Below, in pieces: positions 1-11,512 of a stretch of 64,000 bases of DNA. Location: assembly GCA_030407005.1 (NCBI GenBank), contig JAUDYN010000005.1, positions 434,001 to 498,000 of the forward strand. The letters are read 5' to 3'. Source of the DNA: Desarmillaria ectypa. Taxonomy: Eukaryota > Basidiomycota > Agaricomycetes > Agaricales > Physalacriaceae. Both the position numbers and the translations under genes were made by a program. The notes under the pieces were generated by a model that saw only the letters and a program-made list of their open reading frames with translations, had not been told where the DNA came from and searched no databases. Position 1 is the stretch's first letter; each line of letters starts with the position of its first letter.

Positions 1-616
1 GCTAAAAACAGCAAGGTCACATACGGGGTATTTTTACGCCAGGTGGGAACTTACTAAAAATTGGACGACGCGTAAATTGCCATCCCGGGCGGCATCTGCC
101 AAAAGACCCTGTCAGGACGCGAAAAACATGAGAACGACGCGTTCGTACACATGAGCGACGTGGCTCCATGGGTGTCCATGCCATCGACAGAGACGGTGTG
201 GAGACTGCCCTCCAAAAGGAGGCGGACAATGTCGTACGTGTTTAGCCATGCTGCCATACCGATGGGAGTAACGCCATTGAAAGCCTCTTGTGGAGCATTG
301 AGAGTATACAGGGAAATCTCGGGACGCTCAAGAAGAATCTTGATGACATCCAGGCGGCCGACAGTCATTAGGGTTTCGTGTGGGATATCCATGTTGTCCC
401 AGCTGATAATTGATTTCAGTAAAGAGCATGCCAGAGATTCATAAACTTAAACAGTACTTACTGTTCTCCCGCTACAGCACACATTATTGCGGTCCTCCCA
501 AGCGAGTCAAGGGCATTCACATTGGCACCATCTTCGAGAGCGCGACGGACACCTTCTGCGTCGCCTACCAATGCAGCCTGATGCAAACCAGAGTTTTCAA
601 AAGAATGTTGAGCCAT
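1..616 (-). CDS. Ankyrin-repeat protein, 3' end off window
   Basis: Start ATG is at 616-614. Exon 1 (616 to about 461) begins MAQHSFENSGLHQAALVGDA and carries the first ankyrin repeat (GANVNALDSLGRTAIMCAVAGE). A GTAAGT donor and an ATCAG acceptor join it to an exon at about 400-150 with two more helical pairs (VDVIKILLERP-like and YDIVRLLLEGSL). A third intron (GTACGA..GGCAG) restores the expected ending of a repeat, SLMYAARDGNLRVVQFL, and a GTAAGT donor near base 53 sends the gene off the left edge. Ankyrin repeats are protein-binding scaffolds, so the partner and function cannot be told from the repeats. Introns were placed by eye from canonical splice sites and reading frame. Confidence 0.75.
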
Positions 617-1514
617 CGACCAGGAAGAAAAGAAAGAGGGATGGGGGGGAAGGAAAAAGGAAAAGAAGGGTAGAGCGCGCGAAGGGAAATCAAGTCAAAG
701 CTGTTTTTTGTGGATTTTCTCAATGGGTACGCAGGAAGGGACGATCGAGAGAAGCACGAGTTCGTTATATACCAAGAACGAGGCCAGACATCGGAATCTT
801 CCCTTCAGGACGGGCTCATTTTGGGCAACTTGTGCGCACATAATATGCCCAGATACAAATTGTTCACACGAGGCGAGGTCGCCGGACAACATGCGTTTTT
901 AGGCCCTCTGTTTTAATTTTTGCAGCTGACGTACGGACCGGCGAATTTTGAGGGTTGGCGTGCCTGTTTTAGTAATGTGAAGGGTTACCTACTTGGAACT
1001 GTCCTACGCCGTAATAATCACGAGATTTGCTTTCCGGAAAATGTGAACGGGTATTTAGAGACTAACCGGATGTAATCATCCCTCTTCAGGGAGGAGGCTG
1101 CCCGTCGGACCCGACGTCGAGCAGGCAGATATTTCACCCGACGCTGCCGGTTACGCCTCTAGGGACTGCAGGAAGAGGCCCAATACTCTTCCTCGTACTC
1201 ATTCATTCGACAGAGAAATCCCTTCCGTACGGAAGTTTAGTATCAGATATTCAGATATTCATACGTATAGTGATGAGATGCGGTTGTAAATATACAATGA
1301 CGGTTCATAGAGGATGTGCAGGATCGTGATATATAATTGTAATTGCTTTAAGAGTAGATGAAAATGAGAAAGCACGGTGAAAACGCGACAGAAAGAACAT
1401 AATAAAGGGAAATTGTGAAGGTCCAGGAACCCACGTGGAGTTGATGAACATCCCGAAGCGCTTGTAGGCAGACTCAGTTTAGACAAATGCTTCCCTGCCT
1501 AATGTTCCCTGCGA
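617..1514. other. Intergenic region without recognised gene
   Basis: This stretch holds the promoter side of the ankyrin gene and the 3' flank of the MEX67 gene. Open frames in it are short, lie mostly antisense and show no recognisable domain. I see no RNA gene or transposon. Confidence 0.5.
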
Positions 1515-3738
1515 TCACGGATTTTCAGTGATACGGCGAATGAAATCCAGGATAAAGACACGAACCTTCACAGCTTCAAAATTCGCAATAGCAGCCTCCA
1601 AATTCCAATTGTTTCTTGACAGGCAGTCGTATCCAAACGGCACAGTCATACCGGTTCGCTGGCATATTTGCAGGACAACAGATCGCGCGGGCTCCTCCTA
1701 CAATATTCATGAGTGTTGTTCCTTAAACGAGGTAGAATAGACGTACAATCTGCTGTAGAAGCTGTTCCTGACTAGGTTGCTGCTGTGGCGTTGGTTCGGC
1801 AGGTTCTGACAGATCCTGCGCCTTCTTCGGTGGCATTCGCTTCTGCGCTTGCACGAGCATGGGACCTGGCTTCCATGCCTCTGGACTGGAGTAGCCACGT
1901 ATTGTCCACTGATCCGACACTATAACAACATCCCAACCGTTTATCTTGGCCCTAACCAACACTTCCGTTAGAGATGACATAGCAAGCCTGCGATGCCACG
2001 TACCTGGACTCCGCCGCAGCTGGCGCTAATATGAAAGTTCTGTCAAAAGACCTCAAGCCTTCTGCTGGCACTACAAGACATGGATTCGATGAGGACTCCT
2101 TGCAAAGTTGTTTGAATGGCAACTTACTTTCTGCGAACTGTCCATGAATCATGACCATCAAGGCAACATCGGTCCCGTGAGGTACGATTATCCCGTCCAC
2201 GCAAAAGTTCTCTCCTGGACCTGCTATGTCATGATGCATTTGTGGGAGTGACAGAAGTGCCTTGATGGTCGCCTCAGCCCCAACATTAAGTCTTGTGTCC
2301 TGCTTATCCGCCCACGACCGCATTCTGGACAGGTTTCTAGAACCACCATCTTTAACGTCCAACCATTTACTCCAACCAAGTTTCTTTTGATTGGGCAGTT
2401 TACTGTGGAGACCTTGAAGTCGGGCGCGCTCTGGTATGACAGTGTTAACGCAATAGGAAAAGGTGCAGGCTGGATCATAGACGTCTACAAGTGAAGCGCG
2501 ATTCTTGTCAAAGGTGTCGAGGTAACGGAAGAGGAAAGAGTTCACGAGATCCGGACTTGCCCCATTAATCATGGAAGGACCCATGTCATAGGGAAAAGAA
2601 GTAGCAGATGGCTTAGGGACGGGTGTCGAGGACGAGGACGCTTGAGGAATGTCGAATGCTATTCGAACGATAGGCTCCTGATCAAGTAGTGTAATTGCAG
2701 GAAAGCGACGGGTAACCTCGCTGCCACAGCCTTGAGAATCCAAAACTCTAGATAAGAAAAACTCTCGCACCTCTTATAGAACTCCCCACGACCTTTCTCA
2801 TACTCGCTCACTTGTAATGGATTGCCAGACAGCATGAGCTCTTGTAGTCGTAACATCTGCTCTTTTCCAGCCCTACCGACGATGATATCAAGGTCCTTGT
2901 ATGTTCTGATGTTGTTGTTCTGCAGTGACAGTGCCTCGAGCCCTCCCAGATAATGGGAGAGAAGGCTGAGGTGCACGCCGCAAAGACGGTTATGGCTAAG
3001 ATCGAGTTTCATCACCTAGCCACAAGATGAGACTTGGAATCATGAAATGTAAGAATAACGTACTGGGGGCTGGAGCTGTTTTGCGAGCTTGAAGATGACC
3101 CCCGCCTCTTTTGCGGACCCCCCATGACCTGGGGGTGTCAAGTCGTGTTTCTTGACGACTTCATCTTCGATCATGTTCTGGAATATATAGGTGAGACGAG
3201 TGGCACTGACCAAGAGAGAATAAGGCGTACCGAAAGGTTGAGCAATTGTGACTCAGGATTGTAACGCTTCGTAACAAACTCTTTCCATGGTTCTATTGCG
3301 CTCCTTCGACTACTGGACACTAGCCCCGGAACTACTCCAGTAGCACGGCGCCGATCACCCGCCCGCCTCAAGGATGCGCCACGAATGGACAAAGCTGCCG
3401 GTGTCAAGGGCAACGATGATGATGATGAAGGTGCCATACGCGTAGCCAGAGAAGACTGCGAGCGAGGGTAAGTTGCAAGATTACAAAGTCCAGCGACGGA
3501 AATGAAAGCGTCATCCCTGCGCTGCTGAAAAGATGAGTAGAGTGACAATTACCGTTCGTGAAGGACCCAAATGTGCTTCTATAGCACGCGTTCTATGCGA
3601 CCGAATCCTGGAGGAACCCTTTCGACCTCCTGGTTTGTCTGTAACATCCCGCATCGTGGTGTCTCGATCGATAAGTCCTGCTTTTCGGAGCGTGTTCGAC
3701 GCAAGAGTCCCGGGTGCGGGAGTTGGACTTGAGAACAT
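1515..3738 (-). CDS. MEX67: mRNA export receptor MEX67 (NXF1/TAP family)
   Basis: General receptor that carries mature mRNPs through the nuclear pore, normally as a heterodimer with Mtr2. The ATG at 3738-3736 starts [20 protein letters not shown]. The order of domains is typical of the family: a basic N-terminal region, a segment containing [19 protein letters not shown], leucine-rich repeats ([37 protein letters not shown]), then an NTF2-like domain ([19 protein letters not shown] through [18 protein letters not shown]), then a C-terminal UBA-like domain ([20 protein letters not shown]) that binds FG nucleoporins. It ends at the TGA at 1517-1515 after ITENP. At least five introns are needed. 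The first donor is near 3541 and its acceptor is most likely near 3446. Some junctions are approximate. Confidence 0.9.
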
Positions 3739-4005
3739 GTTATCTGTATGGATTGTCGGGCCTCCGATGCTACAGAAATTGAGGGAGAAGGGGCACCGAA
3801 GAATATATGATGGTGGTCAAGTAAAGAGTCAGAGTCGACCCGCATCCGCGACAAGTGGCAGTGCGCCACAATATTCCCACGATATTGTCTGGATTGTTTC
3901 CAAAATAGGTAATTTTGTGAGGAAATTAAGGGACAAGTCTTTTTGTTCCATCTTTTTTGGCAACGAAAAGGCCGTTTGCGATATTCTCCTCCGAACAGAG
4001 GACTG
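3739..4005. promoter_or_regulatory. Shared promoter between MEX67 and RBM18-like gene
   Basis: The two start codons face away from each other with only 267 bases between them, so both genes probably use one bidirectional promoter. No TATA box stands out. Both products act on RNA, so co-regulation is plausible but inferred. Confidence 0.5.
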
Positions 4006-5015
4006 TATGGCCTCGGAACATCTCTCTTATCCAGCTCTAGAGGCCTCCTCGTCGACTTCCACCGCAACACCGGCGAAGGAAAGGGTAATCAAGGATAGGA
4101 TCTACATTGGAAACTTGCACCCATCTGTCGATGAGTGAGCCGGTCCGTCAGCTTGAGGTAGAGCTGACACTGATGGCTGCGCAGATACTCGCTACTTCAA
4201 GCCTTCTCGAAATTTGGAAAAGTCTCCAAACTGGACTTTCTCTTCCACAAGGCCGGTCCGCACAAGGGCAAACCTCGAGGCTATGCATTCGTCGAGTACG
4301 AAAACGCCAATGTGAGTGACTTGCTGTCATAAAGTTTCATTGTTTCTGACCCGGGTCTTCTTTTTTATTTCATGCTTTTTTCACCAACTATCACTATCAT
4401 CTTCGTATCAAAAAGACCCGGGGGTAGCTGATGGAAGGCTAACCAATTTATACATCCAGGACGCTGCTAAGGCCCTTGCTTCGGCGCACGACAAACCTCT
4501 TCGCGGTCGCACGCTTGTCGTGACATACGCTCATCAGGCGCCCCTAGATCAAGCTGGTGGAAGCAGTGGATTAGGGGTGAAACGGAAGTCGATGATGGAA
4601 AGTGGACGTCCCACGACGTTGAGCATGATCAAAGGACGGCATAGGGATAAGTACATCTTCTATTCCATCGCATGTCTCTTGTCAGACAGCACTCATTTAC
4701 TTTCATAGGACACAAGACAAGATTACTATGATGGAAGCGAAGCTTCGTCAAATGGAAGGTGTCGAACACGCTGCACAGCACCATCCTTCGCTGCCTGCGA
4801 AACCTCCTGTCCCGATAAATTCACTGCCCACGAAGCCGGATGAAAGCGTCTTGCAGGCAGTGCCTATGTCTGATACAAAAGTGAAGGTCATAGAAATTCC
4901 AGTAACAGCGAAGCTTCCAGAAAAATCGAAGCCGATGACCAAACAGGTAGAGGTCAAAAAGCGAACATCTTTGGCTGGGGTGAAGATCGTGAAACCGCAG
5001 CGGAAGGACGGATGA
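4006..5015 (+). CDS. RBM18-like RNA-binding protein (single RRM)
   Basis: A small RNA-binding protein with one RRM near the N terminus. The ATG at 4006 gives MASEHLSYPALEASSSTSTA; RNP2 is RIYIGNL and RNP1 is KPRGYAFVEY. The RRM is spliced from three exons, with junctions at DE|YSLLQAFSKFG (about 4136/4190) and ENAN|DAAKALA (about 4314/4461), and closes with RGRTLVVTYAH. A further intron (4649 to about 4709) leads to a charged tail ending KIVKPQRKDG and a TGA at 5013-5015. The domain layout and the GKPRGYAFVEY core match the conserved eukaryotic RBM18 family, whose molecular role is poorly defined. It is divergent from MEX67. Confidence 0.8.
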
Positions 5016-5121
5016 GATATTTTGATTTGGGTCTCTAGGTTGTCGCAATGTATTTTTCAAGCTTCGGCAGTCTCCCATGTGAAATTTCTCCACATATTCG
5101 ACAGTCCGTTCATGATGAATT

Positions 5122-7479
5122 TCACCTTTTCCAAACATTCCAACCTGGCCTCCCAAAATGCGACAATGCACCAGAGAACGAGAACACTAACCACACGCTA
5201 CCCGTGGCCACCCGGACCAACAAACTAGATGCGGTCACTAAATGCTGCCAAGAAACAGACCATGCTGTGTTTCGAATTAAGATGCAAAGACGACCAAGTG
5301 AAGAGAGGTACTCGTGCCCACATGAGTAAAGCATAAGGTGGGCTGTATAGGATAGCCAGAGTCTCCATAACACTATTGTCTCGTTTTTGTAAATGAAGGA
5401 ATCGAGGCTGGGAACACATTCGTCGACACTCTGGATAGCCAGGAAAGCGACGTTGGCATTGAGCAAAACGGTAGCCTATAGGTGTGTTTAGAAATGCTCT
5501 AGGTATGAAACTCACATAAAGGGTAACTTCTTGCCACTCAGTCTTGAGTTTGTCAATGAAGTCCATCCAAGATAATGTATGGACAATTCCATCACCTCCA
5601 ATTTTCTCAAGTGTGTGGATAAAGAACAAGAGCGGTCAGAGTACTTCGATGTCATGGCGTAAATCAGCTCATAGTGCTCAAGTCGAGCGCCAGGTTGACT
5701 GTAGAAGTTATTAAATCGGTGTCGAACTAGGGAAAACTTAGACCGCTTGATATTCAGATACGTACCAACGTACAAAAAGTAAACATGTAACGACCTCCAA
5801 AATGGTAAGTACATAAGCTTCACGGCAGAAAATTACTATTCACATATACTGCATCCTGAGATGACCCAGAAGTAGCGATTTCTTGATGACATGCGAGTAA
5901 AGACCCGGAGTACAAAATCGCGCAGATCCCACTTTCGATACTATTTGTGAGACTGATGATTTGTTGGACTTCAGAAATATCAGAGATAGAGGTTGCAGAT
6001 GATCGAGGTTCCGCAGCCATTATCTCTGCAAGACGGGCCAATACACGCAACAGACCTTCAACCATGAGAACACACCTCCCACAAAATAAATCAAGATGTC
6101 TCTGAGCTCATCAATGATATCGACGGAGACCTCTCGCTACATTGGTAACAGGTGACAATGGTACCTAATCGCCATACGCCCAGGAAGAAAAAGAGAGAAT
6201 GGGGGATATTTACCAATATTGTACCTCCAGTTCAAGGCTGATGTGATCGGATCGGAGACGCCCTTGACATTGATATCAAAGTAGTCCGTACTGACTCATG
6301 TAATCGTCGATATCATCTATAAACTTCGTGACGAGTTGCAAGTTATCCCTATCACGGATGTCGACTTCGGTAAATATTCTCTGTGATAGACAATCAGAGG
6401 TTTGCGAGGTTTTTACGGTCGTTATCAAAGCCCGAAAATACCTTTCGTTGATGATAAAAGTAGGGGATACCTTGAGGGTACACGAACGGTTTCCGATCCT
6501 CACCAATATGATGACTATACAGGAAACATGAAATACGGAATGCAGAAAAAGTAGAAACATACAGATGTGAAAGGGTCATTAGTAGATCGATTCAGTAATG
6601 GGCCGTTTCATTTGGTGCTCTGTGCCAAACGTATCACGTAAATACCGAGATAAACTGAAATGAACACGAACATAGTAACATTTCTTTCATGTCTGCCCAT
6701 GCATTTCGGCGCCATGGGCCAAAAGGAAGGATACTTAGCCGTCAATGGGGTGTCGACGCCACTGTCTGACCCATTATGTTGTGCAGCCTCAGGGGCAGAC
6801 GACGATAGCTGCAAATTCGTCCGACTCACACTGGTAGGAGGGGGGTTAGAAGACAGGGACATCACGACGGACGTAGGTCGAGAAGGCAGGAGACAGTCGG
6901 ATGATGCTTCGATGAGTTTGGATGTACGAATACTGCTGGGCTAAATATTGAACTTACAACATTTTGAGATGGACGAGAGATATTAGAGCAGGACAGTGCA
7001 TATGGGGACCCCTGGTTGCTTGGTGATTGCCCAAGGGATGGAGGCGGAGATGTGCCGGGGATATGTCGACTTGATAAATCTAAACTTGCGTTGTCCACAG
7101 AATTAGCCTCGGAGATATTTGCCATGGGTGTGAAGGCGATATCTGGGGAGGACCGCGAGGAAATATCGGGGAGAGGGGAGAGGTGTGGAAGATCTTGTGT
7201 TGGAACGATGCTTCGACACATGACTACATGTACCGCTTCTTCATCTACAAGTGTCATCTCGTATTTCGTCAGCTTTTCACCAGCTGCTTGACAAGGTTCT
7301 GGGTCGCCGATGGCTCGTGGGCCATTGTCAGAGGATTCGCTATGTAAAGCACGTGAATAATGCCAGAACTGACGCCGAAAGTTACAAGTCGCGAGAATGA
7401 CCTTCAAAAGTGAACTGCCATTTGCACGATCATGGAGAATCATCGGCAACACCTTGAAAACCTGCTGAAGGAAAAACAT
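5122..7479 (-). pseudogene. Decayed WW-like / membrane protein of an Agaricomycete family
   Basis: Pieces of one recognisable family appear in order on the minus strand. The ATG at 7479 starts MFFLQQVFKVLPMILHDRAN, followed by a Ser/Pro-rich region (about 7200-6650), a WW-like segment (KPFVYPQGIPYFYHQRK, FTEVDIRDRDNLQLVTKFID, about 6520-6310), then DFIDKLKTEWQEVTLY|ATVLLNANVAF (splice near 5513/5476) and METLAILYSPPYALLMW (about 5365-5315). The last two blocks lie in different frames with no good intron between them (frame break about 5370-5430). The part of the family usually found between the WW-like segment and the membrane part is not visible. I therefore read it as a broken gene, although an unusual splice form is possible. 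Function of the family is unknown. Confidence 0.5.
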
Positions 7480-7931
7480 GGGTTCCCGTTCGACGATGGG
7501 GCCAAGTAATGTGAAATCTTAGCCTGGTAGACCAGCTTTATGAGATACTCGTAAAACCCATTACCGTAAGTATATCTGAATTTGTTGTGGTCCTAGATGT
7601 GCAGAAAAAGCGAGGAGCACGAAAGATGAAGGAAACCGCTTTTCGTGGCCCTCGGATTCGGCATGTAATCATTTATAAATCCCTAGCCTGATGCCACAGG
7701 CTAGGCGATGAGAGCCTGAAGGCTCAAAACGTGTACAGCACGGGATTATAGATTGCGACGATAAGTGCGTTCTACAATAAACAAAATATAAGGATCCAAC
7801 ACAACTTCTACACTTTCATCTCCGCGAACTGTCCGGCCACGACGTCCGGATCCTCGTCAATTTTACCCGTCTCAGGAGCCCTTGTGTCTGCTAACTTTTT
7901 CTTTAGCTGCCTCTTTCTGCGCTTTCCGAGT
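7480..7931. other. Intergenic region without recognised gene
   Basis: It lies between the start of the WW-like gene and the stop codon of the next minus-strand gene. I see no coding, RNA or repeat signal. Confidence 0.4.
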
Positions 7932-9642
7932 CTAAGAACGATCCGGCAGAAACGCGTCGGCGTTCTCCGAAATCCTAACTTCGTGCTTCTTCAGCTGTTC
8001 ATCGTTCCACTGTCGCAAACGAAGAAGGAATGCCATAAAATGGTACGTTTGAATCGGGGAAGAGATATCAAAATGCCGGATATTTCGGTCCATGATGAAG
8101 ACGCGCTGGCATATCCATCAGTTAAACATCGCCAGTTTGGATGCAAAGGAAACGTACATCCAATCTGCTCGAATACCAGCAACAAAGAAGCGCACCCAAT
8201 GTGCCATTAGTAGCCAAGCCAAAGACAGGATACCTGGTTATGCCGAGGCTCTTGAGATGCATCACCGCGCTGACAAGATACATCTTGCACTGGTTCACAG
8301 CTTTTCCATCCTCCTCCTCGGGTTTCTTGTACTCGCCGATGAGGACAGAAAGGAGATGCTTTCCGAGAAGGCTCTCGACAATCTTCTTGAGTTCTTCTTG
8401 GGTGAGGTTGAGAGCTTTTGTCTCTGAGGCATTGGTGTAGAATGGGCTCTTCATCCGCTGTTTCTCCGCTTCGGTACGAGCGGTCTCGGGGGCTTTCTCC
8501 TCAACCTTGGGCTGGTTTGGCTGATCGTCCGGCAATGATGGTTTTAGATTATCCCAGCCACGCATCAGAGGCTCCGGTCGACTGCGTTTTGGGATAGATT
8601 CAGCGATGGTGAGTGGGAACGCCAGACAAGAATCGCATTTGGCATTATCGGGCTCCTCCTGGGCACGTTTCTTGACCACCTCAGCAGCATTGGGAACTTT
8701 TCTCAGTGCCGCTACTTCTTTCTGGTGACTAGATGCATCTGTCAAAGCCTCTAAGGTTTGCGCCCAAACAGGGTCCTCAATTCCGTACTGAGATGCAGCA
8801 GTTCCTTCGGCTTGCCTACAGAGGCGTATATGAGCATTTGCATGCTGCTCAAGAGCCGCAAGTTTGTTTGCGTCACCCAAGATCAAGTCGAGTGCGACAT
8901 TACGTGGAAGGGATAGAAGTCTTTCCAACCTGGATGAAAGTGAGCCAACAGAAGGAAAGGACGATGAACATGCCGCGTACAGAAGCCGCTGCGATACAAC
9001 CTCGCCTGAAACAACAAAAGAGATATAGAGAAGGAAATCCCAGCAATGTCTAGCTTCAGTTTTGTTAGGTTTGTAGGAAAGACCTTTCGCAAAGCCTCCC
9101 ACAGAGACGCATAGAAGGAAAGATAACGAGGAGGAGATAATTTTCATCAAGGAAGGATCGAGCGTTGCGTATTCATCCTTTGTTGATTTTGACTTGAATG
9201 AAGGATAAGAATCAGCTACTGACAGATGATTGAAAGATGTCCCACTCACATCCATCTCCACCAACTGGCGCATGAGCAAGTCAAGAATCCGTCGCACGGC
9301 AACATCGATGGATGGTGGAGTATCCTAGGGATCAACACATCGTAATCGGGTCTTCCAGGATGCTTGAGTAATGCCCACCCATGTCGGCTTCTGATATTCA
9401 GTCAGATCGTCGTAGATCCTGACCATGGCAGTGACCTCTTCATTCTGGGCGGCAATGATGGCGTCATTATCCTTATACGAAAGCGCGGGTCCATCTTCCT
9501 CCTCCATAAATCTTCTCAGTTCCGTCGCCTTAGCATCGGTCAGAGGTAGGCGGGCGACGCTGAACGCATTTCTGTCGTAAAGAAAGCTTCCAATGCTCAA
9601 AGGAGCACCGTTCGCTATTCCAGCTTCAGGCACTTTCGCCAT
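7932..9642 (-). CDS. Uncharacterised basidiomycete protein
   Basis: The ATG at 9642 starts MAKVPEAGIANGAPLSIGSF. A short intron near 9325-9300 joins the first exon to a long open frame down to about 8122, and a second intron (acceptor near 8108) leads to a C-terminal exon containing IMDRNIRHFDISSPIQTYHF and ending FLPDRS at the TAG at 7934-7932. Visible features are a Cys pair (KCDSCLAFP), a Pro/Glu-rich linker (about 8580-8460) and a compact C-terminal half with the hydrophobic run GTLGALLCCWYSS. The C-terminal pattern recurs in uncharacterised Agaricomycete proteins as I remember them, but I know no function. A distant kinase-like fold is possible but not shown. Confidence 0.65.
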
Positions 9643-9819
9643 CCTTTATAAACAATGTCAAGTCACGGTAGCATAGAAGCAAGAAGTAAAAGGGGACAGA
9701 CGACTTGGCGCGAGTGGATGCTCTAATAATAATGGCTTAACGACTTTGGTGAGGCAATGTCACAGTTTACTCACGAGCTCACGGTAGAAGTTCCACTACG
9801 TGAAATTCAGCGATACCAT

Positions 9820-11345
9820 TCAGCGAGACGGACGATGAACGTACTGCGACGTATGCCGCTGCTTTGCATCGACTGAGGGCTTAAGGCTGCCCTGCGATGT
9901 CGATTGGGCTGAGGCTGATCGTTTACCTGATTTCGGGGGCATCGACATTTCTGCAACTTCAGAGATGGGGGGAGGATCGATGTATTCCGACGCCCTGTAC
10001 AAGAAAGGCACTCAGTTTTTAAATTAGTGTCTATCGATTAAAACATACGAGTAACCCTGGGGTGAAGGAACACTGTGCAGCCAAATGTGGATCCTTCTTG
10101 CCCTTTGTTCTTCTAGTCCGAATAGATCTTCATCCAATCGAATCGAGTCGGATCGCCATAAAATGGGCCTAAACGTTGGGTTGAACGATTTCGAGACGAT
10201 CCTTTCGACGTGTTGACGAAGGCTGAGAATGAATTGTGCCAGTTGAATAGTCGAAACTGGGTCAGTCAAATCATAGATTCCCAAAGAAGAGTCTGGACAA
10301 CGTTGGTCGGAGTATGCGATCCTGACTTCGGACTTCGGGGATACCGCTAAGAAAGCATCAAGTCAAAAGAAGTGGAAACTCACCAAATGGTGGTCTGAAT
10401 TACTGGGCCGGTCAATCCAGCCCATTACCACGCGACCAGTGCATCCTGTTTCTGACAACATGACCCCCACTACGGGTTCAGACATCCCCCACGTATATCG
10501 CTGATAAACTGTGCTCCTTACCAGTGGTATAATGTTCTCTCTATCGGTAATGCAAAGAAATGGGAGCGCGACGCAATCGGGTTGTCGCCAATGAGAGCAC
10601 ATGAACTTCCAACGGGATATTCGACGATAGCGCTGACGTTGGCTCTGTTAAAATATCCGTGCTCTCATAACAGAGGTCTTCATCAGAATGCTCAGATAAT
10701 GACTCCTCTTCGTCTAAAGGACTGCAACCGCTCTCGCCATGATTTGACTCTTCGGTATATGGTCCTGAGATAGAAGACAGATCCTCTGTGGCTTGGCCCA
10801 CAATCTCGCCTCTCGGCGGCTGAAATTTATCCGCAATATGAGATACCAGAAGAGATGCGTGGCCATCCAATACGGTGCACTTTGAATCCGGTGGTTTTGG
10901 TAAAGCAAAAGCCACATTTTCCCTGTAAATTAGTATTAAAAACATGGCTCATCCTCGTGACGGTGTATACTTGCAAGATATATGCTTTTTAATAGCAGTT
11001 AATAACAAGCGACCGGAGCAGTAATGACCAGAAAAGTGCGGTTGGACGTGAGACCTCGTTCATTGACATCTTAGAAATGGCGCGGAGTGCCGCAACAGTT
11101 GAAAGTATCAAGTCCAATACCGACAGGACATGAGAGCTTCTATGAGCATCGCTGAACACTCCTGGTGAGCTCTTGAATAGTGTGGCAATTTCTTCGAGCA
11201 ACTCAGAGGACCTTGGCGAAGTTAAGGTGCATGTTCCGTCGGCAAGCTTCAAAGGGATCTTGAGATCCAGAAGACACGACAAGGAAGTTACTTCTAGTGG
11301 CCAGTCCGATGCATCAGATATAGGAACACAGTCTGAGCCGGACAT
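9820..11345 (-). CDS. Uncharacterised basidiomycete protein
   Basis: The ATG at 11345 starts MSGSDCVPISDASDWPLEVT. The exon 1 donor near 11025 is spliced to GGAAAATGTGGC, giving LLLR|ENVAFALPKP. Later exons carry an acidic Ser-rich stretch, then IIPLVRSTVYQRYTWGMSEP, a segment SLGIYDLTDPVSTIQLAQF-like (about 10280-10230) and a basic tail ending QYVHRPSR with TGA at 9822-9820. The middle part belongs to a family that I recognise only as repeatedly annotated hypothetical proteins of mushrooms. No catalytic motif is evident. It is divergent from NUP84 with 167 bases between the starts, so the two may share a promoter. Confidence 0.65.
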
Positions 11346-11512
11346 TCGAGAAGTAGTGGTGATAAGTAATGAAGGTATGAATATGATGAATTTCTATTTT
11401 TAAGTTTAAGGGACTGATCACGTGTGCCGCGACGAACGCGACTTTTTGTTCAGTCAAACTTGTTGCTCTGGACCTTCACAGCTGCAATCCCTAGGTTCAC
11501 ATTTCCTTTCCA

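Noticed and set aside
487..843. Plus-strand open frame of 118 codons
   Set aside because: It lies antisense to the ankyrin exon and its promoter, and has no domain.
8092..8440. Plus-strand frames opposite the basidiomycete hypothetical gene
   Set aside because: They mirror the coding minus strand, which has a continuous spliced frame with conserved blocks.
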